Below, one piece after another: positions 34,691 through 47,149 of a stretch of 64,000 nt of DNA (positions within the stretch are counted from its first letter, which is position 1; each line of letters begins with the position of its first letter). The stretch is from Pipra filicauda. Taxonomy: Eukaryota > Chordata > Aves > Passeriformes > Pipridae. Where the stretch lies: the NCBI RefSeq assembly GCF_003945595.2, contig NW_024104421.1, positions 992,001 to 1,056,000 on the forward strand. Direction: 5' to 3'. The translations under genes and the position numbers were made by a program. Below the pieces are notes generated by a model. The model saw nothing but the letters and a program-made list of their open reading frames with translations, searched no databases and had not been told where the DNA came from.

Positions 34691-36727
34691 TGAAACTTTA
34701 CCTGGTGTGGCACCTGGAAATTAATTTAGAAGTTTTTTCCCACTTGCATATTCCAGCCTGGAGGAGTTGAAAATTTGCAGAGATCACCAGTAAAATAGAA
34801 CCATTAATTCCCACACAGCAGTACTTAAGTAGTCCTTCAAATGTCATTTTCTTTGTAATAATGGAATTTTTACTGGCTTTTTAGCAGAGCTTCTATGCTA
34901 TGTAATAAAACCACACCACTTTCACAAGTATAAGTAACTATACTCATCTTACAACATGAGTGTAGTTGTCTGTCCATGTGACTTTATTGATGATTTTACA
35001 TAATTTTCTTTTAAGAAGTGTCTTTTGCTCATAGATTTTCAGAAGGCTGAGAGGTAGCTCGCTGCCTATATGCTTTCCTAAAATATAGCACTCTCCTTAC
35101 ATTCCCCAGGTGATTGCCATTTCTAGGGCAGAGTGGCCTCAATCTTTTAGGCAACTTTCAGAACCACACAGTTTGAGTTTCTTTATCCATGGTTTCCTCC
35201 TTATCTGTGTAACCTGGTTATAATTCCATCCATCAACTCATAGTTTTTCCCTAGCAAAACTCCTGGTAAACCTCAATAAACAACAGCTGATGGTATGAGC
35301 TCATCATGTCCATCTATATAACCAGAGGGAACTGCAGACAGGCAGAAGTTGAATGCCTGAAGTGAGAGCTGGTCAAACTGACCATTCATTTGTGGGTGGG
35401 CTGGTTATCTGATAGACTGTAAGGCTGTAGGGGTTTTGTGGGGCAAAAACATCAGGTACTAGATGGATAAATGCTCGTGGAATAACTGTTCCTGTGGCAC
35501 CTGATCAAGGACTAGGAGAAAGTGAGGGAAGCACAAAGGGGTAAACTATTTTTAGAAGGTTTCTCTTCAAAACCACAGTGTGATTTGAGGACCTTCAAAC
35601 TATCAGCAGAGATGGGGCTGACAGGAATCAGAGGAGTGTGTGTCTAATCTGGTCCCTCCTACAGCCTTAGAATAGACCTTCCTGAGTTTCTGCATCAAAA
35701 CTAATGGAATGAAAAGTTTTATGAAGGTGCAAATTGGTAGTAGCTATTACTGTGACTTTTATCTTCTTGTTCTTTGCTTATTATAATGTTATATTTGGAG
35801 AGTATCTGAAAGAAGAGCCAAAAGCAGTGGAAAGACCTTCCTTTTGAAGCAAAATTAGAACCACTAGTTGGAAAATTTAGCACTGTGATGTTTGTTCCTC
35901 TCTTCAGCATTGCTGCGTTTTGCTTTTGCTTGCAAGTGCAAACCAGCAGATTAGACACTTCCAAGGGCTCATTCACTGCGAGGTTTTGCAGGTGATTTCA
36001 GTTTAATGCAACCAGATAATTGTAGCCCTGGGGCTTGGCTAGGTTATAAAGCTGCTAATCCAGACAATATTATCCAATCACATGTTGTGCTTATATGAGA
36101 GACCTCTGCCTTTAATAGTCTCTCCCTGTGCTTGTAAGTGGTGGGTTTGGTTTGGTTTTTTTGTTGCGGATTTTTTGTTTTCTTTTCTTTTTCTCGGCAG
36201 CCCTATAAAACTCAGACTCAGGCTAAGATTAGGCTCCTGAACAAGTCACTAGAGTTATTCAGTACTCTGTTATATATACACCCCATACATGAAACACACA
36301 TACATCATAGATTAGCTGGCTCACAATGCTAAAGTGTATGTTCACCTCCGCATTTAAGAGAGGGTAAGGTGGTGGGCACTGACAACTCTGAAAACTGAAG
36401 TCTATATTTAGTTCTAGGCCCACATGTAGCTCAAGCAAATGTATGGCAATGTTTTATAAGCAGTACTGTCAAGTAGTCAGAAAACACATATTTTTGTTTT
36501 TAAAAAACTTGTGTATTTGTCAAAACAAAAACTTTGCATGGCAATACACTGACTTGAAAGCTTTTGGGGGGAGAGAAAGGGAGGTGAAATCATATATCAG
36601 GCTGAAATGTGGACCTTTCTCACTTGGCAGCGATGTTTGCTCACCTCTAATGAAATTATTAATTTCAAACATTCTTGCAAGTTTCTCATCCAACTCCTTG
36701 AAACGTTAGAGGTTGATATTGGTTATA
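34691..36727. other. Non-coding DNA, no gene
   Basis: Unique sequence. A GT-rich tract lies at 36138-36194. The stretch 36005-36125 has a CCAAT core and AT-rich motifs but too little to call. No element ends were seen before the CR1 at 36728. Confidence 0.6.
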
Positions 36728-36892
36728 TCAACTTGTGGATGCCCCAACCCTGGCAGTATTCAAGGCCAGGCTGGATGGGGCTTTGAGCAACCCAGGCTGG
36801 TGGGTGGCATCCCTGCCCATGATGTGGGAGGGGGTGGAACGAGATGATCTTTCAGGTCCCTTCCAACCCAGGTCATTACATGATTCTATATA
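36728..36892 (+). mobile_element. CR1 LINE, 5'-truncated tail with RT C-terminus trace
   Basis: The sequence translates through the end of a CR1 reverse transcriptase: residues like LAVFKARLDGALSNPGWW are readable from about 36750. It then runs into the 3' block 'gatgatctttcaggtc', 'ccttccaacccaggt' and ends 'acatgattctata'. About 165 bp remain. The element is defective. It is inserted in the same orientation as the other two CR1 tails here. Confidence 0.95.
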
Positions 36893-39800
36893 AAAACTTG
36901 GACGAAAGCTCAGGCTTGTCATGGCCCGTGCCATGGGAAAACAAAGCACACTGTTCTGCTGCTGGTACCTTTATAGCGTTGCTTTGGCTCAAGGTACCAA
37001 GTGGAAGGAGGGGCCACCTTCTGAACCAGCCAGCAAAAGGTACTCCTTAGGTTTGGGTGAACTGCTGTGGCTGGAATGAATAACTTGGAAACTGGGAGTG
37101 GCATTGCTAAGACTTGCATCCTAGTGATTTGTCCTGTTACAGATGGGAAGAGATCTCTATACTGCTAATTTTATAAGGTTTGATTGCTTCCACTTACAGA
37201 GAAATGAGTGGCAGGCCCAAGAGTATGTTGTGCAAGCAAATGTGTAGCCTGGCTGTGCAGGTCCATGGGATGAGGAACAAGGCAGAGTCCTCAGCTTCCT
37301 ACAGGATTTCACTGGACTAAGGATCATGCCCTTAAGAATAGGAGTGCTGGGCTTTTTTTTTCTGGAAAAGCTGAGTGAGCCATTGTTCTCTTTTTTTGTT
37401 TTAGTACTGTTGACTTATATAGCTAATATCAACTCTTTATCAACAAGTCTTTGTAAAAGACAAAGTAGCAGAGTAAAAGGAATTGATAAGGATTAATCTG
37501 TTCACACTTGTCTTCCTTGGGGTAAAAGAAAACTAGGTGCCAACTAGAGCTGTGCCTCTCACTTAAGCCTGCTCTGGTGCCTGTTTGACCGTGCTCTGAG
37601 CCGAGTCAACTTGCTGAACTTTAGCCCTTGACCAAGCATCAAGCCCGTTCTCCCTTCTCCTGCTTCCAGAATAAACTGGATCATAGAACACCTGTTTTAA
37701 AATGGACTGTATGAGGATGGTGTTGTCTCCAAAAATCACAATGGCAGCAGAGAGTTACTGGAGTGTAGAAGTCACTTGGCTTTTTTGGACTACATCTATC
37801 CTTGAACTAACTTCAGGGAAGGAGGAGATATATAAAAGTAAAGGGATTAAGCAGTACTGCAGTCTTTGGATATCTGTTTTGATAATTTTTTAGAGAAGAG
37901 AACCTCAGTGATCTCTCCATAAAATTTCTTCTGTTAAACTTTTTCCTTAAAAAAAAGTACTTCATATCAGGCAATTGTGACAAGGTCTACAGTGTTCAGC
38001 GTGATACACTTTGGCTCTGATTTTGCAAGGTTTGGCTAGTTCACATGTTAGTTTATGCATCTGAACAGTCCCTCTAACTTTAGCAAGACTATTGACATGT
38101 GCAGAGTTACAGGCTCTCTGTAGTCTCTGCAGGATGCCAGCCCTAGATTTTACACAGGGGAAGACTAATGTCAAATATGTAATTAAAAATCTTCAGGACA
38201 GGCAAATTTCTGAGCATGTGCAGTATCCTTTTAGTGAACCTCAGGATCTCAGCTGGTTTTGGTGAAAAACACAGAAAGCAATTAGCTTGCATCTTAGAGG
38301 CTAATAATAACTGAACCTTTTGGCAGATTTTGTGATGGGATGATTTTCTCTCAGTGATATAAGCCAAATGAATTAATAAAACAGAATTTTAAAAATCACT
38401 TATTCTAATGTGCTGTCAGAGGTGCATATAAGCAAAGAGTCTGCAACCTGGACTGTGTTACTTTGCACTTTAGAACTACTTGTAAGGGTTAATCTAATGT
38501 ATTTGTGCCATGTTAGAGCAGTTTTCCCTTTGGAGCTACAATCTTGTGTGTTCTGCTTGAGATCTGAGCAAATTTCATAAACCCTTTATTCTCTCTTTTT
38601 TTATATACGCTAAACTGGAAGAGATTTCTTCCAATTCAAAAGTGAATGTCCAAACAGATCTACCTGGATAAACAAGATAATTGAGGTTTGCTTCTACATC
38701 AGGCAGCGAGGGGGTGGTGGTGCTCACTCTTGAAATGGATGATGTCTCTTTTTCCCCAAAATACAACAGTTGTAAGCTGTTTTACCACCAACTGCCTTCT
38801 TTAATGTGCTTCAACTCTGACTCAAAGTGACCTCCTCGCTGCTCTGCCAGGTGTTCAATCCCTATGATGGGGGTCTCTGTGGTCTCACTGAGCATCACCA
38901 GAATAAAAAACAACAAGAAAATGGTGCCTGCATACCCAAAACCATCAGCTGCCTGCATGAGCAAATCTGGTAGTCTTAAACAAGAGAAGCATCAGTTTGT
39001 AAATGTAGGCACAGGAACCTGTTTTATGAATAGGGACACCCCAGTAATACTAACCTGGAGCTGAGGGCTTAGTTCCCAGTTTTACCACAAGTTTTCCCAA
39101 CTGTCATAAAGGCAAGACAAACCATGACTGTGTCTAACTGCAAAATGTAAATAGCAGCATTACCTAAAAGGAGAGCAGTGAAGGTGGAGGTGTGAAGTGG
39201 TGGTGCAGCTCTCATCAGGGCCCAGGACACAAATGATGTGGTCATTCCTGGGGTGTCAGGTGGGTATCTGAATCTCATCTGTAGAGAGAAGTCATGAGGG
39301 CAATGTCTTCCAAATAATGAGAAGCAGTCCTTGAGGAAAGAAGTGGAAGAGCTGCTGGAAGACAGAAGAGTGAAAGAGCATGAGATGTTCTCCTAGATAT
39401 TGTTGCTCAGTTTAGTTAGGGTTGAGTGATGTGTAGGTAATGATGGAGAATGATGCTGGTTATGTGAAAACTTAACTATCTGGCACAGGAATGGGGTGCC
39501 TTTGGAAAAAAAATAGACATCACTTTCCCCTTTGAAAATATAGCTGGCTTTATAACATATCAAAATGGATGTGAAATCCTCCAAAGTTCTATTCACGTTT
39601 TATTTCCCATCTCTGGAATTAGCTAGTGTAGGACAGTGCTGAGACACTAGTTATGGTATCAAAGGATGTTCTCTCATTTTCCCTTGCCCTTATCCTGTGG
39701 TGAATCAAGCTTGGTGCCCTGGACTGAATGTCAGGGAAGTTTTTTGTGCTTCTCTCCTACATGGCCAAACATGCCGGATGTGCAGTGGGCTTTTTAACTT

Positions 39801-41130
39801 TTGCTTTGATCTTGTTAAGTGTAAGCCTAGAAGGTCTTGTCTCTTTTGCTGAACTGTAAAACACATGCTGATTCTTCTGAACAGGTAGCCTAGAAACCAA
39901 ATGTTTATGCCTCTTAGTTTTAAAATGTATATAATAGGATCGTTTGCTCTTACCTTGAAAAAGACTGACACATCCACCAACATTCTTCTGAGCAACCAGA
40001 AAATAGTCTAAATGCTTCATCCTCACCTGAGGCACACGTTCATGTTCCCATTCCCTATCAAAAGCAGTCATGTGCAGAATACAGACTGAAACCATTGCTG
40101 CCTAAGGCCACTGTTTAGGCCAAGAATAAATCTGGTCAGCTGCAGACTTTTATTTTTCAGTGGAACCTCTGTTTCTGCTGCTTGTTTTCCAAGGGAGACA
40201 AAAGCTCAAGCAAATGTTCACAAAGCACCTACCAGGAGAATTATGCTGTTTCTTTCAGCTTCTCATGCTGCATCCATCACTCTGCTCTCTGAGGTCTGAT
40301 GGTTTTGTGTGTGAAGCTGCAGAGTCTTAATGCAGGGCTCTCCTTGCGCAGTGTGACTTCTCTGTGCCTTGTTCTCTAGGCTTTCAATGGAAATGCATTG
40401 CATCCTGGGGTTTAGGCTTCATGAAAATAGCCATCTGACAGAGCTTACTTTTTTTTTTTTTTGAGATGCAAGGCAAGATGAAGGAAATTATCATTTAGTG
40501 CTCAAGTCAGTCACTCAGGCTTACAATGCCAGCTTGGATGTTTTAGTATATCCTGTATTGCATTCAGTTGTCTTTATGGTAAGGTCCCAGTCTGGTGCTA
40601 TGCGTTCGTGTCTGAGGGATAGGCACAGTTTAGCCATAGCTGGATTTTCAGCTTGGTGAAGTCAGAGGACAGTATTTATCTGTGGAACTGCTAGAGAAGC
40701 TGGCTACTGGTGTGGTGCTCTGCCTGGCCCAATTAGCTTTATTCATTAGCTCAGAGCGAGTGCTTTGAGTTCACATGGTGAAACGAGGCTGAGTATCTCT
40801 GCAGAGCATTGTTTGGATTTGGGTCTCCACCCTGAGATCTCCTCAACCCGAGGGCACTGGAGAAAGCCCATTAAACCTTGCCCTTCGGTTGCTGCAGCAC
40901 TTGCTGTCACCTCACCTGGGTGTCCCTGTCCTAGCGCCCTCCCTTCTCCTGATCTACCCTTCCTGGAGCTCTTTCAAAGGATTACAGCCTGCATGGAGAC
41001 GGGTTCATAGAAGTTAGAGATCAGCGTAACCTTTTGCTCATCTCTGCCTGTCTCTTTCAAGTGGCTTCGAAGAGGGAAGATCTCCTCTCCTCCTTCCCCA
41101 CTGCCCCTTTGCCCCAGCTCCTTCTCCTTC
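36893..41130. other. Non-coding DNA, no gene
   Basis: About 4.2 kb of unique sequence. Overlapping minus-strand frames at 39705-40095 (96 and 112 codons, in different phases) overlap each other and show no domain. A T-run lies near 40449. I see no repeat family or regulatory cluster here. Confidence 0.6.
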
Positions 41131-41134
41131 CTGC

Positions 41135-41735
41135 CTGGGAGTAAACAGTAGATGTTACATGTATTAACACTGCACTCTTAATACAATGCTCCTGGGCGTG
41201 CTCTGTGTGCAAGTCCCTGGCAGCCGTAAATTAATTAAAAGTAGACAGAAACCCTAGGAAAAAAGCAAGTTCCCTTCCCCCTTCCCCCCTGCCCCTCTTT
41301 TCCTTTCTCTCTCTGTGGGTAAATAGCTAATTCCTTTGTTCCTTGCTGCACTATTTCATTTCTGCCATCATTGTCCTCATTGTTCTCTGAAACAGGAGGG
41401 GTCTGGGCCAGGAGCAGCCAAGGTCTTGGCTAATGACGGGAAGTCTTTAAAGTTTGCGCTGCATTTCATCTTCTCTGTGGGAGTTTTAGGACGCATCCAG
41501 TGTTTGATCCCCACCGTGCAACTTTGCTTCTAGTTAATTAACAGATCCCCATTACACTCTCTCATCTGCAAGCACATGGGAGGCCTATCAGGAGGTAATT
41601 CAAGGCCAATCTGAGTGATGGCAGAAATTAGAGAAAACGGTTGTTTTAGGGTTCTAACATTCAGAAATAAAGCTCTTCCTTTGCAGAGGTGCCCTGTAAA
41701 TGTGGGCTTGTTTTGTTGTATCATTTTTATTTTTT
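41135..41735. promoter_or_regulatory. Candidate conserved non-coding element
   Basis: Seen: AAATTAATTAAAAG near 41228, the perfect palindrome GTTAATTAAC at 41533-41542, and a C-run array CCC-TT-CCCCC-TT-CCCCCC-TG-CCCC (41272-41295), which is a minus-strand G-quadruplex motif. Downstream sequence to 41735 is complex and repeat-free. The palindrome is close to, but not, an HNF1 site. It also fits paired homeodomain binding. Inferred regulatory region. Confidence 0.4.
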
Positions 41736-42079
41736 AAGTGATGTCCTCTGCAATCAGATCTGGTTTGTGGGGTTGTTTTTTGTTGTGTGTTTTTTGTTTT
41801 TTTTTTTTTTCAAGAAGAGTGGGTGAGAAAGCAGTTTATTTGTCTTGCTGTTGCTTTGCTGGGCTGGCAGCCTGCATGGTGTATGGTTTTGAGGGCCAGT
41901 TGAAACGAAACCGCGGTGTTATTAGCAAGATGTTTTCACCTTCCTTTCATTCCCAGCTTCCCCATTCCCACCAAGCCTATTATACAGGTTACAAGTATCT
42001 TATGGCAAGTTTTTTAGTGTCGAGTAAAACCACCACAGGCCTCCCAGCTGCAGAGCTTTGTCAGGCTTTCAGCTAAATA
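41736..42079. other. Non-coding spacer with GT-rich tract
   Basis: A GT-rich tract ending in a T-run occupies 41760-41810. The remainder is unique. The 112-codon frame at 41738-42076 (+) starts inside the low-complexity tract and is not supported as coding. Confidence 0.6.
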
Positions 42080-42465
42080 CTCCATCTCTCAGGAGTGCAA
42101 CCTTCTGTCGACTTTGAATGTTTAGAGTCGTCTGATATTTCCCCCCTTCTTTCCTCTTCCCCACCCTATGAGCAATGACCCCCTTTAACTAACGAATTAG
42201 GAGCTGCTCCTGCAGTTGCAATTCTCAGTTCAGCACTTGGCAATGAGAACCAAACCAGGGCTATTTAGTGCAGCGTTAAATGGCCCACCACATTAGCCCC
42301 CTGGCATGCGAAGCTATTAGGTTGTTTTACTGTTGTTAAAGTTACATTTGTTAGGTGGAGTTGGTGCTCCAACAGAAACTTGGTAATGTGGAAAGACGGG
42401 GTCAGCCCAGTGTCTTGTGGCTGTCCTGTGTGGCTACAACACACCAAAGTTTCCCCCTCTCTCCA
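42080..42465. promoter_or_regulatory. Candidate conserved non-coding element
   Basis: Complex unique sequence with CTAACGAATTAGG near 42189, CpGs near 42109, 42120, 42130 and 42273, and no repeat similarity. It is followed directly by a CpG-dense spot, so the two may be one unit. Inferred from texture only. Confidence 0.38.
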
Positions 42466-42489
42466 TGAGGTTATTACAGAGGAAAGTTT

Positions 42490-42532
42490 TTAGCTTTGCG
42501 ATCGAGCGATCTCGATTGACCGTGACGTGGTG
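42490..42532. promoter_or_regulatory. CpG burst with inverted repeat and CRE-like core
   Basis: Six CpGs fall within 42499-42527 in a CpG-poor region. ATCGAG (42501-42506) and CTCGAT (42511-42516) form an inverted repeat around CGAT. GTGACGTGG (42522-42530) contains the TGACGT half of a CRE. Retained CpGs in old non-coding DNA suggest selection or lack of germline methylation. Confidence 0.4.
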
Positions 42533-43480
42533 GCAGGGAGCAATCAAATCATGAGCTCTTGCTTACCTGTTCCTCCATCAGCTCCCAGCTGAGCTGTGGC
42601 AAGGTGGAGTATCCTAGCAGGGAGCCTCAGGTGCTTTGGGAGCTCCAGGTAGGATGACACTGTGCAGGCTGTATGCTCAGCATGGTAGGCTACTGCTGGT
42701 ACCCTCACCTGGTCCTCTGGACTCCTCAACAGATCTCAAAGGAAGAGAAAGGTGTGGGGTTGTTCTCAGATTGCAGGTGTTGTGAGGCTGATGTGAGGAC
42801 CTCTGAACAACTGTGGCTGCAGAGGCTCCTCTAGCCTGTGCACTGCAACACAGTGCAGCCTAAGAAATGGGTCCTTCTTAGAAATGTTCCAGACCTCCCT
42901 CAAAACAGGCTCTCACAGATGAAGGATTCACCATTTTCTGATCTGAGTGAAAAAGGGGCATTATTTTGATCCCTTCACCAGGGCTGTCTGGAAGATCATG
43001 AACACAGTTCCTGTAGCTGGAAAGGACACTTTTCACGCTGGGAGGCAGGATTCATCCCTGGCCATGAACTCAGCATGCAAGTATAGAAAATGAACTAGAA
43101 AGTATATGCACCTTTGGTTCAGTACAGTGTGCTTGACTGTCCAATGCCCAGCGTTGGTCTTTGTCTGAACACAGAATATATTGTCTGCTGATTTAAAGAA
43201 TCTGCTGTCTTATATTCTAAATGAATATCAACTAAAATCTTTTAAAAATATGCATATATATATATATACATAAATAATGCCATGTGCTACGGCAACAAGC
43301 ACAGGGAAAAAAAAAAAACAAAGAGGAAGGGCATCAAAGAGCATGATTTAGTGTTTGAGCCTCAAATACTAGTTTCAATCCTGACAGAGTCAGCAGAGCC
43401 TTCAGTGCTCCTGATTTCCTTCTAGCTAACTGAGGGCTTCATGGCCAAGAGGTGAAGGAGTGACATCCTTTTACTCCACT
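42533..43480. other. Non-coding DNA with an (AT)n stretch
   Basis: Unique sequence. Alternating AT occupies 43254-43268, and a 12-nt A-run lies near 43307. No gene was seen. Confidence 0.6.
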
Positions 43481-43484
43481 TAGG

Positions 43485-43750
43485 CATCGATGTTCTTTGC
43501 AGCCCCACTGCAGGTGTAGGATTTTACTTGGCCTACCCGAGTGATGTCTTATTTTCTTGTTCTTCTTACGTTGCAGGGATGTGAATCCTCTCTTCTTGCA
43601 GCAGCAATACCTCTCCGTTGCTGGATACAAAGATATTTTAAAGCACTGTCTGATTCTCTGTGGCACGAGGGGGAACGGAGGCACTGATGCGAAGTGCGGC
43701 CGCTCTGTTTGATTTAGGCGTAATGAAATGGGCGGCACGTTCGCGGTTAA
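43485..43750. promoter_or_regulatory. CpG-dense patch containing a NotI site
   Basis: Ten CpGs occur between 43666 and 43745, including GCGGCCGC at 43696-43703, while the flanks are nearly CpG-free. The patch is too short for a classical CpG island. It could be a small promoter of a non-coding RNA, an enhancer, or a recently arrived GC-rich piece. A minus-strand open frame (43439-43738, 99 codons) spans it, but its translation is not recognisable and it lacks exon signals I can defend. Confidence 0.35.
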
Positions 43751-44689
43751 GGCACCCTGTTGCTGATGTGACTGGGGTAGACAGGGTCCTCAGCTGCTAA
43801 GCAGGGATGCTTGGATGTGCCACAGGGTTTCAGAGAGAATCCCCCTGCAAAAGGAAGCGTGTGCCAGTATTGTAGAGTGCTTGTGCCAGCCAGCTTGCAG
43901 GGTTGATTTGGCATTTGGCGTATTGGTAGCGGCTGCCAGTGTGTGTGGTGGAAAGAGAAGGGGAATAGACAAGAAAAACACAGGGGTTTAAAATAAAAAT
44001 GTAAAATTATTTGCTTTGTGCCATATGGGCTTCAATATTTTGACAAAACGAAGGCCAAAATTAATCATGCCAGGTTAGAGTTTTAGTTCAAAAACATATG
44101 TATAACTGTCCCCCTGAGTGTGTGTTTGAGTTACCATTTTCATACAGGAAAACCTTAACCTTTTCAGTTTCTCCTTCTCTGCTCCACTACCAATTGCTCC
44201 ACCCAAATGAACTTTTCCTATTGTGTGAAAGTTTAAAACAGTTTTGCTTTTTTTTTGGTAGTTTCGTAGTTAAATGTCAAAGGTTTTGCTGATTTCCTTT
44301 TTTAAATTATGTTTGGAGGAGTTTATTTTATTTTTCTTTTCATGGAACTAAATGGATTTTAACAAAAGCCATTTTGTTTCCAGACTGGACTGTTTGGTCA
44401 AAAAGAAAGGGGGGAAAGATGAGAGGATGAAGAAGTAGTAACCAGGGCTACTAGTAATGGCTGGAGAGTCATTATATGAAAAGTGGCAGTCTGTCATGCC
44501 ATTCCTGCTTGTCCTGGCTGTGCTGCTGTCCCCACTGCACCTGTAGCAGGGGTTTACAAATCTGGGATTCAAGGTTTGTGGATTTTAATTTATAAAGGAA
44601 CCATTCTGAATGTCTGTAGCAATATGACCTTTCGCACAAGTAAACCACAGAATTTTTCACTATAATTTTCTCATCAAGCACCCAGCATC
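43751..44689. other. Non-coding DNA, no gene
   Basis: Unique sequence, T-rich near 44247 and 44310-44340. Nothing was recognised. Confidence 0.6.
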
Positions 44690-45425
44690 TTGCTGTACCC
44701 GAGCATATTATTCAGACTTGCACTGTATTAGGTCATTATTGGACGAGCTTGGCTGTGCATTGAATATTGTTCTGCACTAGTTCCTGTTGTGGCACTTTGC
44801 TTCACCACTAAAAATGCCATATGGAGTCTAGCTTAATCCACTTCACAAGCAAAGCCAAACCATACAAAGGCACTCCTGAAAAGGAATGAGTGTGGAGTGA
44901 AGCTGTTCTGTATTAGTTTTTCAGGGCTGGTTTGCTTACATGCACAAGTCCACAGGATGATAGCAAATCTTGAAAGATCCAGTTTTTATAGAGTTCAGGT
45001 GTGATTGAATTGGGTATTTTTCTTCATCCCACTATAGAGATATGAGATGGATATGAAATTTAAATATAGATCTCTATCTTTTTAAAGTTTGGAAATGTTC
45101 AGCGGCAGGATTTAGGCAATCTTTAATTCATGTGAATGTAGGCAATACTATGACTATCTGAGGACAGTAAATATATCTCTATCTGTGATTGATCTCAAGA
45201 TCAGCCTATCTATTATCATAAAGCCCCTCCTTTGAGAGTGGGAGGAGGTGGGTGGAAATTTGAAAAAACAAATTTAGGGGACTGGTTTCCTTTCACTTTT
45301 AAAACCAAATAGTGAGAGAGACATAAAAGAGCCCCGGTTTGGATGATAACGAAACACTGCTTTGAAGTCCTAACTAAATTGCATTTCTTGTTCTCTGCTG
45401 TCGCCTGTAAGACTCAAAAAAAAAA
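44690..45425. promoter_or_regulatory. Candidate conserved non-coding region
   Basis: Complex sequence with few repeats and paired short motifs (ATATCTCTATCTGTGATTG near 45172). CpGs are kept near 44744, 45102, 45332 and 45348. No open frame of note occurs in the stretch. Inferred, moderate to weak. Confidence 0.28.
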
Positions 45426-47145
45426 TTGGACAAGCAATGATTAGTATATAATAATGTATGTTCAAATAGCTTATGGTATTATGAAAACAAAAATTCAAAA
45501 GGCCAATATCCTGACAGTTAAAATCTGTCTAAGGGGCAATAGGGGGGAACCTTCACAAAAACAATATGCTGATTGCATGCAGCTACCCTGCCGAGTCAAA
45601 TCTTAAATAAATTATACATACGTAGCTGTACTGGAGCTGAGAAATGAAGCAGTTTAAAATGTTGCTGGTTCTGTACTTTAGGCAAAGCCTGTATCCACTT
45701 TGTGTCCTTAATGCATCAGACGTTTGGTCAGTTGGGTTGGGTACCCTGCCACAGTAACTACCGGGACTTCAGAGACCAGTGGAAAAATCCAGCTTTGTGC
45801 TAGATCAGATATAGGGAGAAGTGTGGGTGATAAACAATCTCTCTTGATTCTTTTATAAGGAATCCCTTTCAACTGCAGCACGCCCCCCCCCCCTCCCTCC
45901 AGTCCCCTCCACCCACTTGTAAGAAATCCTGATGAAGTACTGAAATCTTGCATATTTGGGTAGAGTTTTTTTACCACAGAAACATATTTATGCGTCCAAA
46001 AATTCAGTTTCTAAGCAGCAGAATTTCTTCTGAAATTTGGGTCAAATCTGATAAGTAATTTCAGCCAAAATAAAGATGAAAATAAAATTCTGAACATCAA
46101 AATGATTCATTTCAATACATATGAAACAAAGTATTTTGATTTCTTGGGATTTCCAGGGAGACTCATTAACTGTACAGCCTAGCAATGAGGACTGCTCACA
46201 GGCACATAGGAAATCCATGTTCTTATCCTCTTTATTCCTAAATTGAAGAAAGGTCTTGGATTAAATTTTTCCTCCTTTCGTGTTCCATTCTTAGTCCATC
46301 TCCACATACAATCATGCATACGTGTTCTTGGAGGGAGAAATAGAATAGTTCTGTAGGTGTGGCCAGGCCATTCTGTGTGAAAACTGGTTACTGGGGTTCG
46401 CTCCTTATTCCAGGGAATATGTAAGTGCCTATGCAGAGCTTCAACTGCAAAGACTGATAATGAGACCCTGATGTACCCCTAGTTAGGGTAGATATTAGGA
46501 TGTGGTGGACATGCAGGTACTTGTTCCAAATCATCTTTAATTTAAGTTCAGGTCCTCCTGGTCTTAGTGAATACTTGAATCCCTAATGAACAATGGTAAG
46601 GAGGGTTTGGCAGCAGCATCTTGTTCACAGGATCTACTTCTAAACTTCTGGCAACACCACCTTTTGCCCATTAAAAGTATCTTTAATCCACAGTTATTTG
46701 TACAATTCCCCTTTCAACAGTGGAAACTCAGGCTTGGACCTAAGCTAGCAGAAATAGAAGAGTTTAATGAACGTTAACAGACTTTGCTCAGGTTTTGTGA
46801 GTTTCTTAGGATCAGATTGTGCTTCCTAAACGTCAACCAAATCCGTATTAAACAAATGAACAAAGAAAATTTTACGTGCTACTCAGGAGGTAATCCACTT
46901 TTGGTCTTTGGCTAACAGAATCAATCAAATTAGTAATTGTAATCCTAACATAGGGGGACGTAAGTAAAGCATGCTGCTGCTCTAAGTGTACTGTCATGAA
47001 ATTCTTGCTGTTCTACCAAAATCCCTTCCCAAAGTTTCATGGTTAAATCACAGTGAATAAGAGCGAAATTTGGCCCTCACTTTTGGCATAGTATTGATTG
47101 CTTGCTACCTTTTTATCGGTTTCATTTGCTAGAATAGATGCTATT
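45426..47145. other. Non-coding DNA, no gene
   Basis: AT-rich unique sequence apart from the C-rich tract at 45883-45915. The stretch 46850-47100 has some regulatory-like texture (AATTAGTAATTG near 46929) but is not called. Confidence 0.55.
45883..45915 (-). repeat. Poly-C tract with minus-strand G-quadruplex potential
   Basis: Eleven Cs (45883-45893) are followed by CCC, CCCC and CCC runs separated by short spacers. The minus strand therefore meets the quadruplex pattern and the plus strand could form an i-motif. Length variation between individuals is likely. Confidence 0.75.
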
Positions 47146-47149
47146 TGAA

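Noticed and set aside
43439..43738. 99-codon minus frame across the CpG-dense patch
   Set aside because: No domain. The CpG density is more simply a regulatory or methylation feature.
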